Positions 1 through 12,700 of a DNA stretch of 64,000 nucleotides are shown here, in pieces (position 1 is the stretch's first letter; each line of letters begins with the position of its first letter). The notes beneath the pieces are model-generated. The model did no database searches and had not been told where the DNA came from. It saw nothing but the letters and a program-made list of their open reading frames with translations. Position numbers and translations under genes: made by a program. Source of the stretch: Phoronis australis (lineage: Eukaryota; Phoronida; Phoronidae); NCBI GenBank assembly GCA_002633005.1, contig NMRA01000607.1, positions 185,998 to 249,997 on the forward strand. Direction: 5' to 3'.

Positions 1-784
1 TGTACATATACTTTTAGCTCCAGAAACCTTGGGTGAGATATGCGAAAATTGCCACAGCGATTAAATTACTAAACATAACTTTGTTTTGGTAGAAATCAGA
101 GGTTTTCAGCAAACATGGCTGTGTTTAGTTTATTCTACTGAGACGGAACGTAAAATAATGACTGAGAACAAATCCGAAATTCTACAAACATGATGTCACT
201 GAAAGTTCAGGCAAAATGCAATGCTTTCAAAAGCAGCAAAGAACACATATTTGGATGAGGCGAATTCAGTCTTTTTCTAGCATGCGTTTATTTGGCTGAG
301 GCGTTAAGCAACCTCGTGTACTTTCAAACGCTTGGGTTTAATTACATTGCCAAAGTTCTACTGGATACTCTTTGTACACGATATGTAAACTATATGAACA
401 CGTGTTCAGTGACATGACAACGAGTCGCATCACGGTTGAGGTGGATGATATTTTAGATCGCACATTACAACAGGAGTATTACTGGTACATTTCATCTAGC
501 ACAAAAGTTCAGATTGCTGTAATCGTAGATTTAGTTGAAACTACATGACTGCAGACTCCCGCCCTTTACAGTGCAGCACTGTGCGATACCAAAGCCACGA
601 ATATACAGGTGTAATATCACGTTCCCAGCTACGTTTGATACAAGATGGAACATATCAGGAAATATCGCTGTTACGTGATATTCACGTCTACAGACGCAAC
701 ACGCTTCGTGCTATTTTAAGGTTATATACAGTACGCAGGACCTCATCGACAAAATTGTGCGTTTAGCCAAATACATGTATCTGT
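1..784. other. no feature recognised
   Basis: AT-rich non-coding DNA. Short open frames here have no domain signature, splice context or protein-like composition. Confidence 0.5.
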
Positions 785-1505
785 AAAAGTGTTTATCCCA
801 CGCGCGTTGAATCTGTCGAGGGAAATATGGCCATGAAATAAAGCTTTCCGTATTCATCTCCCGCACTACTATAACAGCGACCTCTGACATGGAAAGTTCA
901 AAAGGTAGGTCAATATCGACTCGACGACTTCTGAGCTGGTTCGATATCAAGCTTTTCGAATATAGTTTAACGTAACACAGTTGCAACAGTGTAACTAACA
1001 CTCGATATGCAACCAGGTCCTAAACGTAAAACCTGGAAAGAAACTGTTAATTATAAGACACTTATGTCTCAGTTTTCAATTGCTGAATAGTATATCGTCT
1101 GCAACTCAGGCACCGATTCCTAGAAAATTAAAATATCAAATATTGTCGTTTTTTAACTATTTCCAGGAGATATTACAAGTTCACTGTTTAGTTGCCGTTG
1201 TTTTCATCTTTGCTACCTCTTTTCAAGAAATGCACTGTTTCATTTACAAGAGAGAACTTGAAACTTAACGCGCAAGTACATACATATAGGATGTGATCCG
1301 CATTGTGAACAGTCTGGATGAAGTATTTGAAAAATCTGCCGAAAAAAGCAAGAAACTTAGGGATTCGAAGCGCATGGGATAAATACAAAACGTACCTCGA
1401 GACATTATTCCGCGTATAGACCGAGACCGAAGGTCGAGGTCGATACGCGGAATAAGGTCGAGTGGGATATTACTTCATGTACGCCGCTCTCGGTACGTTT
1501 TGTGT
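785..1505 (-). repeat. dispersed repeat family A, copy 1 (inverted relative to 41.4-42.0 kb)
   Basis: Read on the minus strand, this block matches 41390..42035 on the plus strand at several collinear points: the block with AAAAGGTAGGTCAAT near 900-915, the motif TTTATCC-ACGCG-GTTGAAT near 794-812, and the stretch around TAGGATGTGATCCGC near 1287-1301. At 1406..1465 it contains two inverted arms (ATTATTCCGCGTAT and ATACGCGGAATAA) around a short GA/CT-rich insert. The second copy keeps only the collapsed palindrome TTATTCCGCGGAATAA. No transposase frame is visible, so it looks like a non-autonomous element. The outer ends are approximate. Confidence 0.6.
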
Positions 1506-1534
1506 ATATATTCTGTGAAAGAAGGGAGCAGGTA

Positions 1535-1950
1535 GTCTGAAGTTAACTTTTATCAAACTGCCATTAGTTGGGTGACAATGCCTCTTTAATAAAATTTAGC
1601 GATAAAGAACGTTGCATTGATAGCAAAACAAGTTGGAATCAATAACATGATCACATTACGTGTGATATATAAGTGTTCAAGATGAAATCGCGAAAACGGT
1701 GCTGCAGTTTTTTGAATTATAATTTCGTTTACGCTTTACGCAAAAGTTGAGGTTTTGCATGGAAATTTTAAAATTCCCTATTATTAGTAGCCCCTGATCG
1801 AAAAGTGGAACATTTTAAAAACAATATCTCATCGCGTGGTGAAGAGCAGTGCTTGACACATTTGAGAGTTTGATGCGAATTCGACAAGACGTTTCTGTGT
1901 TATGATATTCCGAAACTAGCCAAATTTGGATATTTGTGTAGGGTCCTACT
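1535..1950 (+). repeat. dispersed repeat family B, copy 1
   Basis: Matches 5850..6210 in the same orientation, with shared blocks such as TTAATAAA-TTTAGC, GTTCAA-ATGAAATC and a CGCGAAAACGG / AAAAAACGCGG region followed by TTT-rich sequence. Both copies are non-coding and diverged. The boundaries are approximate and no terminal repeats were found. Confidence 0.5.
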
Positions 1951-2054
1951 TAACCCCCAGACTTCAACACTTTAGATTGAAATAAGTTATTCTACCCATG
2001 ATCAGACCGTGATATCTGGAAATCATTTTTCTTTTCCAAGTCCGGACAATGTCT

Positions 2055-2170
2055 AATGACCACCTGTTTGCACGGTTAAGAGGTCCCGGGTTCGAGCCCA
2101 GGTTGGGGGCTGAGATTTTTTCAGATTAGCGTGATGTGGCGACACTTTGGCTTGTCAAGGCAATTTACGT
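2055..2170 (+). repeat. tRNA-derived SINE, copy 1 (degenerate)
   Basis: A polymerase III B-box, GGTTCGAGCCC, lies at 2089..2099. It is followed by a tail of GGGGGCTGAG, TTTTTTCAG and GTGATGTGGC. The same tail order follows the tRNA-like head at 53.34-53.48 kb, so the two are copies of one SINE family. No clear A-box or cloverleaf survives here, so it is not called a tRNA gene. Confidence 0.55.
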
Positions 2171-2230
2171 TGTGCGACGAGCATATTGCTCAAATAATAA
2201 AGCAATGTCAGTGAACCAATTGCAGGAATC

Positions 2231-4734
2231 ACTCCACATACGAGTAAGAGAGAAGCTGTATACCGATTTTATAGCAACTAGTGTTCTAAATCTAAATGCC
2301 TATCTCCGTTGAACGCCTGACTAATTATTCTAAGATAATAATGTCTCTCGCTGAGACTTGCGTGATCTCGTCATTTTTTGAAGTGGTCTTGAACGAGCAC
2401 CGAGTAGTGACTTGCTTGAAACTAATGTTAAAGTACGAGTTTTCCAGTGTGTCGCCACCTGTTGTCACTTCTGTGAAAACCACCTCTAAACTAGAAGAAG
2501 AATATGCGTGCGTGTCAATGGAGACAACGATCTACAACCAGATCTAGCTCGTTGATGGCTATAAACATGTAGATAAGTACTACAGCGTGTGCGGACACAA
2601 ATGATTGAAATAACATTAGCTACACGCAACTAAACATTATTTCAGTTCTTTCAAAAAACAAAGACAATATCAAGCTAGTTGCGTCAACCAAGTGTTTTGA
2701 AATGCGAGAGCAAAACGATTACTGCAGCTGTTGAAAACTTTTGATCGACTGGCATTGAGCATCACTAATGGCATTCAACAAGTGAAGATAAGGTAGGCAA
2801 CATGAATGTCTGGTGCCATGATTCACATACATCCACACCACACCTCCTGAAGATTAAACTATGTAGATTACAGTTGCACAACCTCGGTGTTTAGTTGTTA
2901 TAAAACAAAAAACCGAATTAAATAACTTAAACTAATATAATCGGCTTCATAATCGTGCTTACCTTGAAAGGACAAGTTTTTCATAACAAAAAAAATGTTA
3001 AACCCCAAAGCGCTTCTGTTGAGAATTCAACGACGAAATGCCTCTTTAAGAAAAGTAGTTTGCCACAGAGTTGCTATACTATTCTACTAGATCACACTGA
3101 GAGTGCGTTCCATGGGGACAAAATCTCGGGGATTTCCCAAAGATCCTCCGTTTCCCTGGAGTTATTTTTCTTCCACAAAAAGTCCCCAGGAAACTCTTTG
3201 GAAAACATGGAGGTATTCTTTAGTGAACTAATATTGCTCACAACAGCGTCTTCGATCGGAAGTGGTCCTTAAAAAGTACTTTTAGAGTGCGGATGAAGGA
3301 GTGATGGCTTAACATGCGGCGGTTTTTAATGTGCCCGAGTTTTAATTTTGGTTTACAATGGAAATACCAGACAGGTTTCACCTATCGGCAGTCAGGCTGT
3401 TGAAAGGGTAAACCGACAATGCCTTCGATGGTAATTAGTCATCGATAAATTAGAAAATATTGAACGGTCCGTTTAAGGACAAAGTTTGAGAAATTATTGG
3501 CTTTGTGCCACATTTTACATACGTGTAACTTGGCCTCGTACAAGAAATGCACAACAACCCAAAATTATAGCCATGATTTTTCTGCCGTTGTCTCCAAAAA
3601 AGCCTTCACGGTGTCACGGTGGGACACCTTCATAAATACCCGTTACTCGTGATAATGCATTAATTAAGGCCAAGCCAGATACCGTCACGCGTTAGAAAGG
3701 AAGCACGTGATTACACGTGATACCAGCAAGTGACTTGGATCTATGGTTACGCAATCTGGTTCTCAAAGGCCTGATTTTGTGGGCCCTGTAAAGCGGACCA
3801 CATAAATAGCGAGTAAAGACTTCTAAGCATTTAAATTGTTTTCCCTTAAATATTGAGTTTTTAAGAAACTGCTTCAACGCAGTTGGGAACGTCTAAAGTT
3901 TTGTATTACACAAATGGAGCTCATTCAATTACACTGTAACCGCGTGATAAAAATTGTATATTAATATGCTATGAGCGATTAAAAATGCAGCTCTGTTTTG
4001 CCGGAGTGACCTCGCCGTGTAAATCGATTTTCAGTAACAAGCACATTTACCACGCTTGCTGGCATAACAACTATAAATGTTGGTACGACGCCAAATGGTA
4101 CAGGTAGATGAACTACACAGGTATGCTAAAAAATGTTTCAATTGACTTGCTATGCGTATCTGATTAATACATACAGTGTACGTACAGGCTGCATGTGTCG
4201 AAATATCGTAGAAAATGCCACAGTGGTACTAAACTCACATTACTTACCATAGTCGTTTGTCTTGAAATACTTTAAAAATGTGTTCGTCAACAGTCCATAA
4301 TTCTCACACGTATGTGATCTTTCAACGCCTTGTGTGCCTTGTGTAACTGTGCATAAAATAAACACGACGTGAAAGAATAGGAAGCCGGGATTGCGTTGCT
4401 ACGCAACTATCCAGAACCAACAAGGATTGTGTTTCTTATCCCAACAGGGGCTTGAGTTCCGTAGACAGCGAGAAGCTCGCGGAAGCGCAAGAACACGCAA
4501 GACTTCACGAGATTTCGCCACGTATTACAAGTAAAGCAAGTGAACACACTACCTTCACTAGCGAGATTTTAACGTCTACGAAACTGTACCCCGCTGTCAG
4601 AATGTGTTTTGCAGGGGAGAAAATATTCCTCCGTTACGGAACGCAAGAATGTTCTCATCAACGGCGTTCTGTTTTGATTAACATGCACATATTCTCAGGA
4701 GCTATTTTTTTCAAATGAACTAGAATGTGTTACG
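2231..4734. other. no gene recognised
   Basis: AT-rich sequence. The open frames at 2296..2547, 2955..3272 and 4452..4718 show no domain. The last follows a reasonable acceptor (cccaacag ending at 4447) but has no matching neighbour exon. Nothing here is supported as a gene. Confidence 0.45.
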
Positions 4735-5098
4735 ACAGGACTGGTCAATAACACCAAGTATTTTTTGATATTACATGGGCGAATCACAAAGTAGGGCAAA
4801 GTAGGAATCCATACATTTCATCGACAGGAAACATTAACACTAAAAACCAATGCCGGAATTCCGTGAAGGTGACAAGGTTCAATATGACATCCAAAGCAGC
4901 AGTATCATGTACGTACTTCCAGTCGGAAGGACATGCAAACAACTTCTTAAACGGACCCATCTTCGGCGGAGAATTCCTTGCCCACGTTCATTCAAACGGA
5001 AACGAACCGCAACTCAGTCAAGAAACCAAGACATGCAGTGAAACTGACAACCTGTGCTGTCTCTACAAGTACATGTAGGTCAATTCAGCGCTTGCTCG
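4735..5098 (+). repeat. dispersed repeat family C, copy 1
   Basis: About 350 bp collinear with 48560..48940. Shared blocks include TTTTTGATATTACATGGG, GAATTCC-TGAAGGTGACAA, TATGACATCCAAAGCAG and TTCTTAAACGGACCCATC. Copy 2 contains an extra stretch near 48723 and copy 1 has the corresponding deletion. Open frames of 63-71 codons run through copy 1, but the reading frames are not equally preserved in copy 2, so coding is unproven. Copy 2 lies beside the decayed nucleotidyltransferase-TPR duplicate. Confidence 0.65.
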
Positions 5099-5370
5099 CG
5101 TGGAAACCCCCCTGATATATAAACATATATTAAGCTTTAATGTTTCAACTTCAAGGAGTATTTGTTAGATTCTAACTTGAACTTTTGATAGGAACGCTGA
5201 ATGCAATTTACAATTGTTAAGTTTAAAGTAAAACTATTAACAAAAAGTAAGTGGGTATACTTTACATTGCTCAATCGTGTTTTCCAAAAGTTGGGTCACG
5301 TGGTTGAACTTTTAAGCCAGGTCGAGTTTTTCGGCAAAATTACCGTTTTTAAGATTCATTTAAGAAAGCA

Positions 5371-5510
5371 AATCCTACACTCGTCTCAGGTTGATGACAT
5401 GGGCAAAATCTCATGGAAATTTCGTCAAATTTCCTCGGCAAATCTTAGGATTTTCGCAACATTTCCAAGAGGATCTGCTCATGTCATAAACCTGAAACTC
5501 GTGTAGGATT
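5371..5510. mobile_element. 140-bp foldback MITE
   Basis: The two ends are inverted repeats of about 35 bp. The left end starts AATCCTACACTCGTCTCAGG. The right end, read on the other strand, starts AATCCTACACGAGTTTCAGG; both continue through TGACATG. The centre is also partly self-complementary (AAATTTCGTCAAATTTCC). It is a short, non-coding, transposable-element-like hairpin. No clear target-site duplication was seen. Confidence 0.65.
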
Positions 5511-5849
5511 CTCTATTTCTCATATGCCGCAATTCAATTCTTACTAAAATAATAACCGCATAGGACCCTAGCTATAGAGTACAGACAGATACATTGTTTT
5601 CAGTCACGGGTTCTGCTATGACAAGTACGAGCGACTTCTGCTTCCGGTCAGTCTTCAAACGACTATCGGTTGGTGAGAAAAGAAATGAAATTCTAAGAGA
5701 TGAATTCCTGTTGATCACAAGTCAGTACATGAATCCTTATCGATTAGTCAAAGTAATTAGGCAAATATCAGCATAACTATATACGTTTTAAAGTTAAAAC
5801 TGAATGGAAGTACATTTTTTTTAAATTAAAAAAACCTGCAAGATTCAAT

Positions 5850-6210
5850 TATCATTTTATATGAACAAGGCATTAACTGGGTCAGGTGACGTCTTGTTAA
5901 TAAAGTTTAGCAAAAAAGATGGAAAATTTGTAGCAAATCAAAGATATCAACACCGTATCCAAATCCCGTTTGATACAACTGTTCAAAATGAAATCTCAAA
6001 AAACGCGGTTACTGTTTTCTAAATAATCACTTTGTTTTCGCTTTATTAAACTTTTTAAGAAAAATCGGAAACGTGCTATATTTGATAACCCCAGCATTTC
6101 CGATAATGATTGCATAAAGTACAATATCTGAGGGTTTCAAAGGAATCCGAAAAGTCATTTATAAGATACATGTATATTGCCCCAAGGTGAGACAAATCTG
6201 GACACTTTTC
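5850..6210 (+). repeat. dispersed repeat family B, copy 2
   Basis: Collinear and same-strand match to 1535..1950 (see that entry). Non-coding and diverged; the ends are approximate. Confidence 0.5.
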
Positions 6211-8644
6211 TAGGGTCTCACGGATTTACTGTGAACGCCGACAATAAGTATATAATTAAAATGACACGGAAATTAATTTTGTGCATTTACAATGTTGCGG
6301 CTAATCGTGGGCATGTATTTTTGCGTGTGTTGGGAGGCGGGACGCAGAAATCACACAAGGAAAATGTTGGCCTGCTCATCATATCCTCTGAATCGGCCAC
6401 TGATGCCCTTGAAAAAAGTAGGAGGGTAAGGTTGTCTCCTCCGGTTCCCACGAAATTTTAAGTCATGCATTTAGTTTGATTACTAGTACTCATGCGCGCA
6501 CCCAGGGAGGGAGGGGGCTCGAATGAGCCCCCATTTGGCGAAGTGGGCAAAAAGGTCCGCCTCAGAGAAACAAAAAGTCCGAGAAAACGAGACAAAAGTC
6601 CACTAAAAAGGCACGAACTACCAAATTTCGGCTAACGCATGATTCACAGCGCTCAACGTACATGTAACTTGTTGAAAGCCCAACACGTTTTAGACTGGAT
6701 GCTCGCACGGTAAAAAAATGGTATCATATCCTTAGAGAATAAACAGCACAGTGTCCCACTTACCAATATGTGTCAACTGTTAATTTGTACCCTTCTGTCT
6801 GAAATGTTTCCTCTTACCAGTGTATTATGAAGAGGAAGAAGTGCCGCCTAGCGGGAGAAGCGTCCGCTTCCTTCACTCAAGGTCTTCCGCTCAAGTCCTG
6901 CAGGGGCACACCGCTGGACCCATGAGTCGGGTTTCAAGCCCCTCGGCTCGGTTTTAATTTTATATTAATAAGTATAAAAATGGTGTCATGTTATCTGTGG
7001 AATGAGTCCACCTGAGCGAACTGCGCGTGTCAAGTGAGTGACGAATCCAAGCAACCATTCTTAAATTTATTGTCATCTATTATGTTTAAATATTGACCTC
7101 TTTCAAAAAAGTTCCTGCTTGTGGCTCCATACCGTCCTGGATATACTCAGACAATTAATTTTAGTTCGTTGGGTGTGCTTATGATGAACATGAACCACAC
7201 TTGATTTCATAGTAAGCTGCATAATTATAATGGATGCACCAATGATAGCAAGGGTCGTGTCACACAATGAGGGCTCTGCTTACGTTCTGAAGACGGTCAA
7301 AAACCCAACGGGATCCACGTAAAAGCTGGAGATACTTGTTATGATCTGAGTAAGAGCCCATTAGATTCGTAATAGACATTGTCGGCCCGTTTCCACCGTC
7401 TCCGCCTAGTTTTGTCTAAAGGTAAAACGGACTTGAAGGAATCAGGATTATATCCATGTTACAGGGACCTAAAGATCAAAATTAAATTATTTAAGTAAGT
7501 AAACGAATTCATTCAAAGCCACGCTATCCCATCGGTCACAGTGCAACGCCTTAGTTGTAGACATGTAAATCAATGGAGCAAATAACCGACCACGTTAACA
7601 GTACTAACAAAAACGGTTACAGACATCCATTTCTACTTGACGACTGAAACTGAGCCTACGTCAAGAATCAGCGACTCCTAACAAAATCACAAAAGCAACG
7701 GATTTGATGTTTTCTGTTCGAAGTTATTCCAAGACGTCTATCTTACACAACAACAATCCTAAAATCGCGTTTTTTTCGCCATAAAACCGATTTTGACTGA
7801 TTGTCTATAAAACAACAAATTTGTTCACCATGTCTTGTAAGTGGATCAAGGGTCACCTTTCCTAAATTTGTTTTTCTGCATGATCGTTAAACCAAATCGA
7901 TAACAAACACATAAATGACTTGGAATGTTTTTTAATACCTTTATGTGGAAAAAGTTCTTTTGTCGAAGAAAACCGATCCCTAATATATCAAGAAATACCA
8001 CAATATTTCGACCATAAGCGAAAATAGTGATTGCTATCACGTAACCGTACACGTACATAACACATGTCCCATTTAGGCGAGACTGTCTCGTTTTTTGAAG
8101 GCTTTCCCCGCGTCCTCCAACATAATCAAAATGCCTTGCTTGATGACACTGCAAAATTGACTACTTATTAATCATTTTCCATTCGATATAGTCCTAATTT
8201 TCCCCTCAGTTGAAAACACAAAACCTCTGTTGGGGCCTTTTTTTCTTTGATGCGACGGACATTTCAGCACGCGTTTTGATATAAGGCCCGGATGTCTCGC
8301 TATTTCAATCAAGATCTCTAACTTAAAATTTTTGGCTATGTAAGATATTTCTTGTGCTCCACTTACTGACTTAGACAAAAAGTTTAACCTTTGAACTTGT
8401 GTAAACCGACGTAGCTCGGCTAAGCTACCAAGTCCCCTTGTCGTATGCTTTATTATTTTATACCATTTCATGATCGCCCGTGACATCCGATCATGCTCAC
8501 TGCGTTAAAAAACTTTATTATTAAATTAAGAGAGAGACGTGAGATAAAGTAAGAAGCTTTTGAGAAAGGCGATCAAACTCTCTTTAGTTTTTTTATCTTA
8601 TTTTCATCTCAACTTGTGTTTTCCTATTAACTTGAGATGATTTG
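6211..8644. other. no gene recognised
   Basis: Non-coding. A weak tRNA-like stretch near 6848-6955 (GGTTTCAAGCCCC resembles a B-box) may be an old SINE. The minus-strand frames at 7846..8154 and 8172..8486 have no recognisable domain. Confidence 0.4.
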
Positions 8645-8650
8645 AAGAAC

Positions 8651-8988
8651 GGTATCCAACTATCTAAAACAACATTATGTTGTGAAATCCTTGTCAACCC
8701 TCAAAATTTTGAAATAAATCTTTTCAAACTCCCTGCATAGTCTGTTAAACGGACAAGTGGTAACGGCATCCAACTATCTAAAACAACATTATGTTGTGAA
8801 ACCCTTGTCAACCCTCAAAATTTTGAAATAAATCTTTTCAAACTCCCTGCATAGTCTGCTAAACGGACAAGTGGTAACGGTATCCAACTATCTAAAACAA
8901 AATTATGTTGTGAAACCCTTGTCAACCCTCAAAATTTTGAAATAAATCTTTTCAAACTCCCTGCATAGTCTGCTAAACGGACAAGTGT
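8651..8988 (+). repeat. 114-bp tandem repeat, three copies
   Basis: Units begin at 8651, 8765 and 8879 (GGTATCCAAC or GGCATCCAAC) and differ at only a few positions. Each contains the near-palindrome ACAACATTATGTTGT and ends with AAACGGACAAGTG. The near identity implies recent duplication. The unit is non-coding. Confidence 0.95.
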
Positions 8989-9596
8989 GGCGAATTACGC
9001 TTTACGTAAGTGACACGACAGGTGACGATGAGGAAAGACCACCCACCAAGAATCATAACAATCGTTCTGTGGCACAGATGACGTTCTATGAATATTGCAG
9101 ACACACCGAAAGTGACTGTTTGGTGTTCATGACAAGTAATTAGCAAATTGTTTCACAACTGAAAACTCATACCATAAAGTACACTTAGCTAATTGACACA
9201 TGCACTTCGTATCACGAAACGTTTAGATTGATCCTATGGGATTCGATACGTATGTTTCTCGGTTTTAGTGATACGTTTAAAGATGTAGTTGCATGCTCCG
9301 AATTATAATAATATGTAGCAGAAACTAAACGACAATGCTATTTAAACATCATCGACATTAAAACAAAGTAAATTGTATTCACTGACAACTTCAAAATGCA
9401 AAAGCAAAAAATTCTGTAAATCGGTGACCTTTGAACTAATGACGTACCTCGGGGGCACACAGCCCGAATCATGCAGTGTTGTACCCAAAACAACGTCACG
9501 GTAGTTGCTGGACACGGTTGAGTGATTTCAGCGGATGACTTTTGACGCTGACAAAACAATCAACTAACACTTTCACATTTTAATGAATCTATCATG

Positions 9597-9787
9597 TCAG
9601 TGTATTTTTGGCAGCATTATTTTCAGACAGGGTACTTTTTGAGAGGCGGCCATGTTAATCGGGTACTGTAAACTGTTCACGAGGGGAAGTAGAACAAACT
9701 CCCAATGGTCATGAAAACTACAGAATATGATCATTCGAAGCACAGCAACAACAAGACATGCGAACAAAACAATAAAAATTAATGATA
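9597..9787 (-). CDS. candidate terminal exon with a transmembrane helix
   Basis: On the minus strand a pyrimidine-rich acceptor (TTTTTTTGATAG) at 9788..9799 opens a frame of 62 complete codons ending at TGA. It begins with a strongly hydrophobic run, SLIFIVLFACLVVAVL, followed by a basic residue, as a single-pass helix would. The acceptor is phase 1, which matches the phase-1 donor (GTGAGT) at the end of the TSP1 exon at 15656. It could therefore encode an alternative membrane-anchored tail for that gene, about 5.9 kb downstream. An ATTAAA signal lies about 15 bp past the stop (9579..9584). The match could be chance in AT-rich DNA, or the exon could belong to another minus-strand gene starting near 12.1 kb. 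Confidence 0.25.
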
Positions 9788-9799
9788 CTATCAAAAAAA

Positions 9800-12700
9800 C
9801 AGTAGTGTCGATAGAAAACGAAAGATAAAAGAACTTGAAGTTCATTAGGCTACTTGGGCATTTTTGGTGGTTTTCTAACAATAAAATACCTGTACTGCTT
9901 CCCAAAATCTAAGAATGGTATTACAGTTGAAGATCGTTACTACATTTAGGAATTCATTTTTATTAACTGTGAACAGTGTACATGTTTGAGGGATTAGTGT
10001 GCCCACTGTGCATGAGCCAGTAATCGTAAACAAAGATTTCTGAGATTTTGAAGCACACATTTGACTTCTAAACCGTGACAACTGAAACGAACAAAAATTC
10101 ACGTTATAACCAACAAATTCTGAAAATATAGGGCAGTCCACCTCTGCTCTCCGGGTACGCCGTCTATTAGCGCACAAGTTTGTACGTGCATCTTATCGGG
10201 AACTGCTTAAAAATTCCATTCTGTGAATTACAAATTCAAAAGTGTTGCAGATGCATCAAAATGCGCGTTGTGCGTGTCTCTAGTGTTAACGTCATGTTGC
10301 CATGCGATTGCCTAACTTGACGGTGTTCTTTTCGTCTGTTAATTAACATACGTTGTTTATGTAGCTAGCAAAATATACTGATTCATAGATAATTTTGCCA
10401 ACTATTAGCTAATCTTGTAAGAAATTGAAGATGCTTCTATGAACATAGACAAAACTAGGTGTATAACCGAGATTTTGTGCCTGTTTTCCTCGTATTTCTC
10501 CGGATTTCGCAGCAGGCAGCACTGTTTCTTTTACACCACCTACAGAACAGTTTCAATGTTACATCTTTTGATAGTACATCATTTGTCACACCAATGAAGT
10601 GAAATTAACAGATTTAAAGATAACACAATAATGTCAACATCATACCCGAAGTGTTTAGCCGCGTAATACGCTCAGGTCTAAACTGTGACCCTTCTCGCTA
10701 AATTAGGTTTGTAACAAAGTTTATGGTGGTCTGTTCATCCTGTAATCAAGCCAAGGGGCAACTTCAGTTCCCTGTAGGGCTAGAAAACGCTCCAAACATT
10801 TGATTTTAAGTTGAAGATTTCTGTTAGAAAAGCATAGCTTCATGGTGTTGCGTGGGGAGATGTGACACTGTAGGCTCCCTCTTCAGTCAATCACAAAAAC
10901 AGAAATTGAAAAGAATACAAAGTCGTATTCGTTAATATGCTGAACAAGGACAAAATTTATTTTACATGAAGGAGAAATCTTCAGCTTTCCCGTTCCAAAA
11001 CAATTTTAATTGAAATTATTAATCGTGAACACTGTTACGAGTTCAACAAACTTTTTCTACAGGAGTGACAGCTGCAAAACTATTTTGATCGATATATCGA
11101 TATCGATTGAAAACACTGCAAGAGGTGCCTTTTTCACCACTTGAAGGCGTTGCTAAGGAACGTAAAATTACGCATTTTCAGACAAGAGACATTTCAACAT
11201 TTATTGAGCACATTTTTTATAAAATTTCGCATACTGTCGTGTTCTACATACCCCGGGGTTTACTTTGAGTTTAGCATTTGACCATAAAATATTGTTGACA
11301 AAAGGAATAAATCAGACACGGAAAGGGCCTACAGTCCATTTTACAAAATGTAACGTTGACGAAAATATTGGAAGCTTATGTGTGGTTATCGTGGTTCACT
11401 TTATGACTTTGAAATAATATAAACCAGTGACATTGGTTGTACACTTAACTGCAAAGGAGTCTAAAATGGAAGAAACTGACTTTGTGAATTCTATACACAT
11501 GTACTTACAGCAACACAGAATTGTAAAATCATAGTTCCCAGTCTCTTCATACTGCTGAAACTCCATCGCGCAGCACACTTTGAAACGGGACACGTGACAC
11601 GGATCGTAACGGGTTGCATAGTAATGATAAATGAAAATTAGTGAAGGCATTGCCAAGTGTGATTATGATAGCGTTCTTCCAAGCGGCCTGCGAGTTGCCC
11701 TGCAACGGTGTCTCCACAAAAAGTTTTTTAAAACGCATCTTCATTTTCTATGTGCCAAAGAGGCAGAACACTGAAAATTATTTAAAGTGACACAAATCCG
11801 CGTGATCAATCACAAAAACCTGTTTTAAATTAAACTTTCCGTAATAAACTAGGTCTCAAATTGTTCTTTTGTCAAATTAGGGGTGATTTCAAGACTTATT
11901 ATTAATTAAAACTGGATTCCAAAGTTTGGGTTGTCTTGGCGTGTTATTGTACTCGCCGAGTATGCATGGTCTGCAGACGACTACTGGAACGTTGAACGAG
12001 GTAAGCGTCGACAATTTAAGTAACACGTAACCATCAGTCACGTGGTCAGCTACAGGTTGTCCCAAAAGTTTATACACATTACCAATATACTTACCAGCTA
12101 ACTTGTTCTTTTCTTACACTTGCAGTTGCGTGTTGGTTTCCGGTCGTCGAAGGTACGCATCGGCACTATGAGTCCTTTCACATTTATAATGCGCATGCCC
12201 ATATGCACAGACAGTCGACGTGAGCGCACGAGACAGCGTCGAAAACGCGCTTTCTAGTGCTTTGCGGGTGTGTTTCTAGTGGCTCAATTCAACGTTCTTT
12301 ATGGAAACTTTAGAAGACGATTAACTGCTTACGATGACGCCTCTATTACATAATGACATTTTGAGAAACTCTCGTTGAATGCATCAGAGAACACATACAC
12401 CGACGTTAAGCTGAAAACCTCCATTTAGCTGTAACTAGTGTAGCATTTATCTCTGTGATAACTGCTCTTGAATTATAACTTTGCACAGTTAATGCTTCAC
12501 CCATTATTAGTAAAAATAGCTTAGACTTCCCGTCAACCAACGGAAACCTTTAACAATCCACGTCACTTTTAATAATTATTTCCAAGTATTTAGTGATAGA
12601 TGATAACCCTTTTACTTGATGTTTAAACACGTTTTTCCCAAAGCCATAGACTATGAAAATAAGTTTTCTACAAATCTATTTCAACACAAAACAAAAATAG

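Noticed and set aside
2055-2110. tRNA gene on the basis of GGTTCGAGCCC
   Set aside because: No acceptor stem, anticodon arm or A-box; the tail is shared with the SINE at 53.4 kb.
4448-4718. Plus-strand exon-like frame after acceptor CCCAACAG
   Set aside because: Two frames look equally protein-like, no domain is recognisable and no compatible neighbouring exon was found.
8651-8988. CRISPR-like array
   Set aside because: Units are contiguous 114-bp repeats with no spacers, in a eukaryotic genome.
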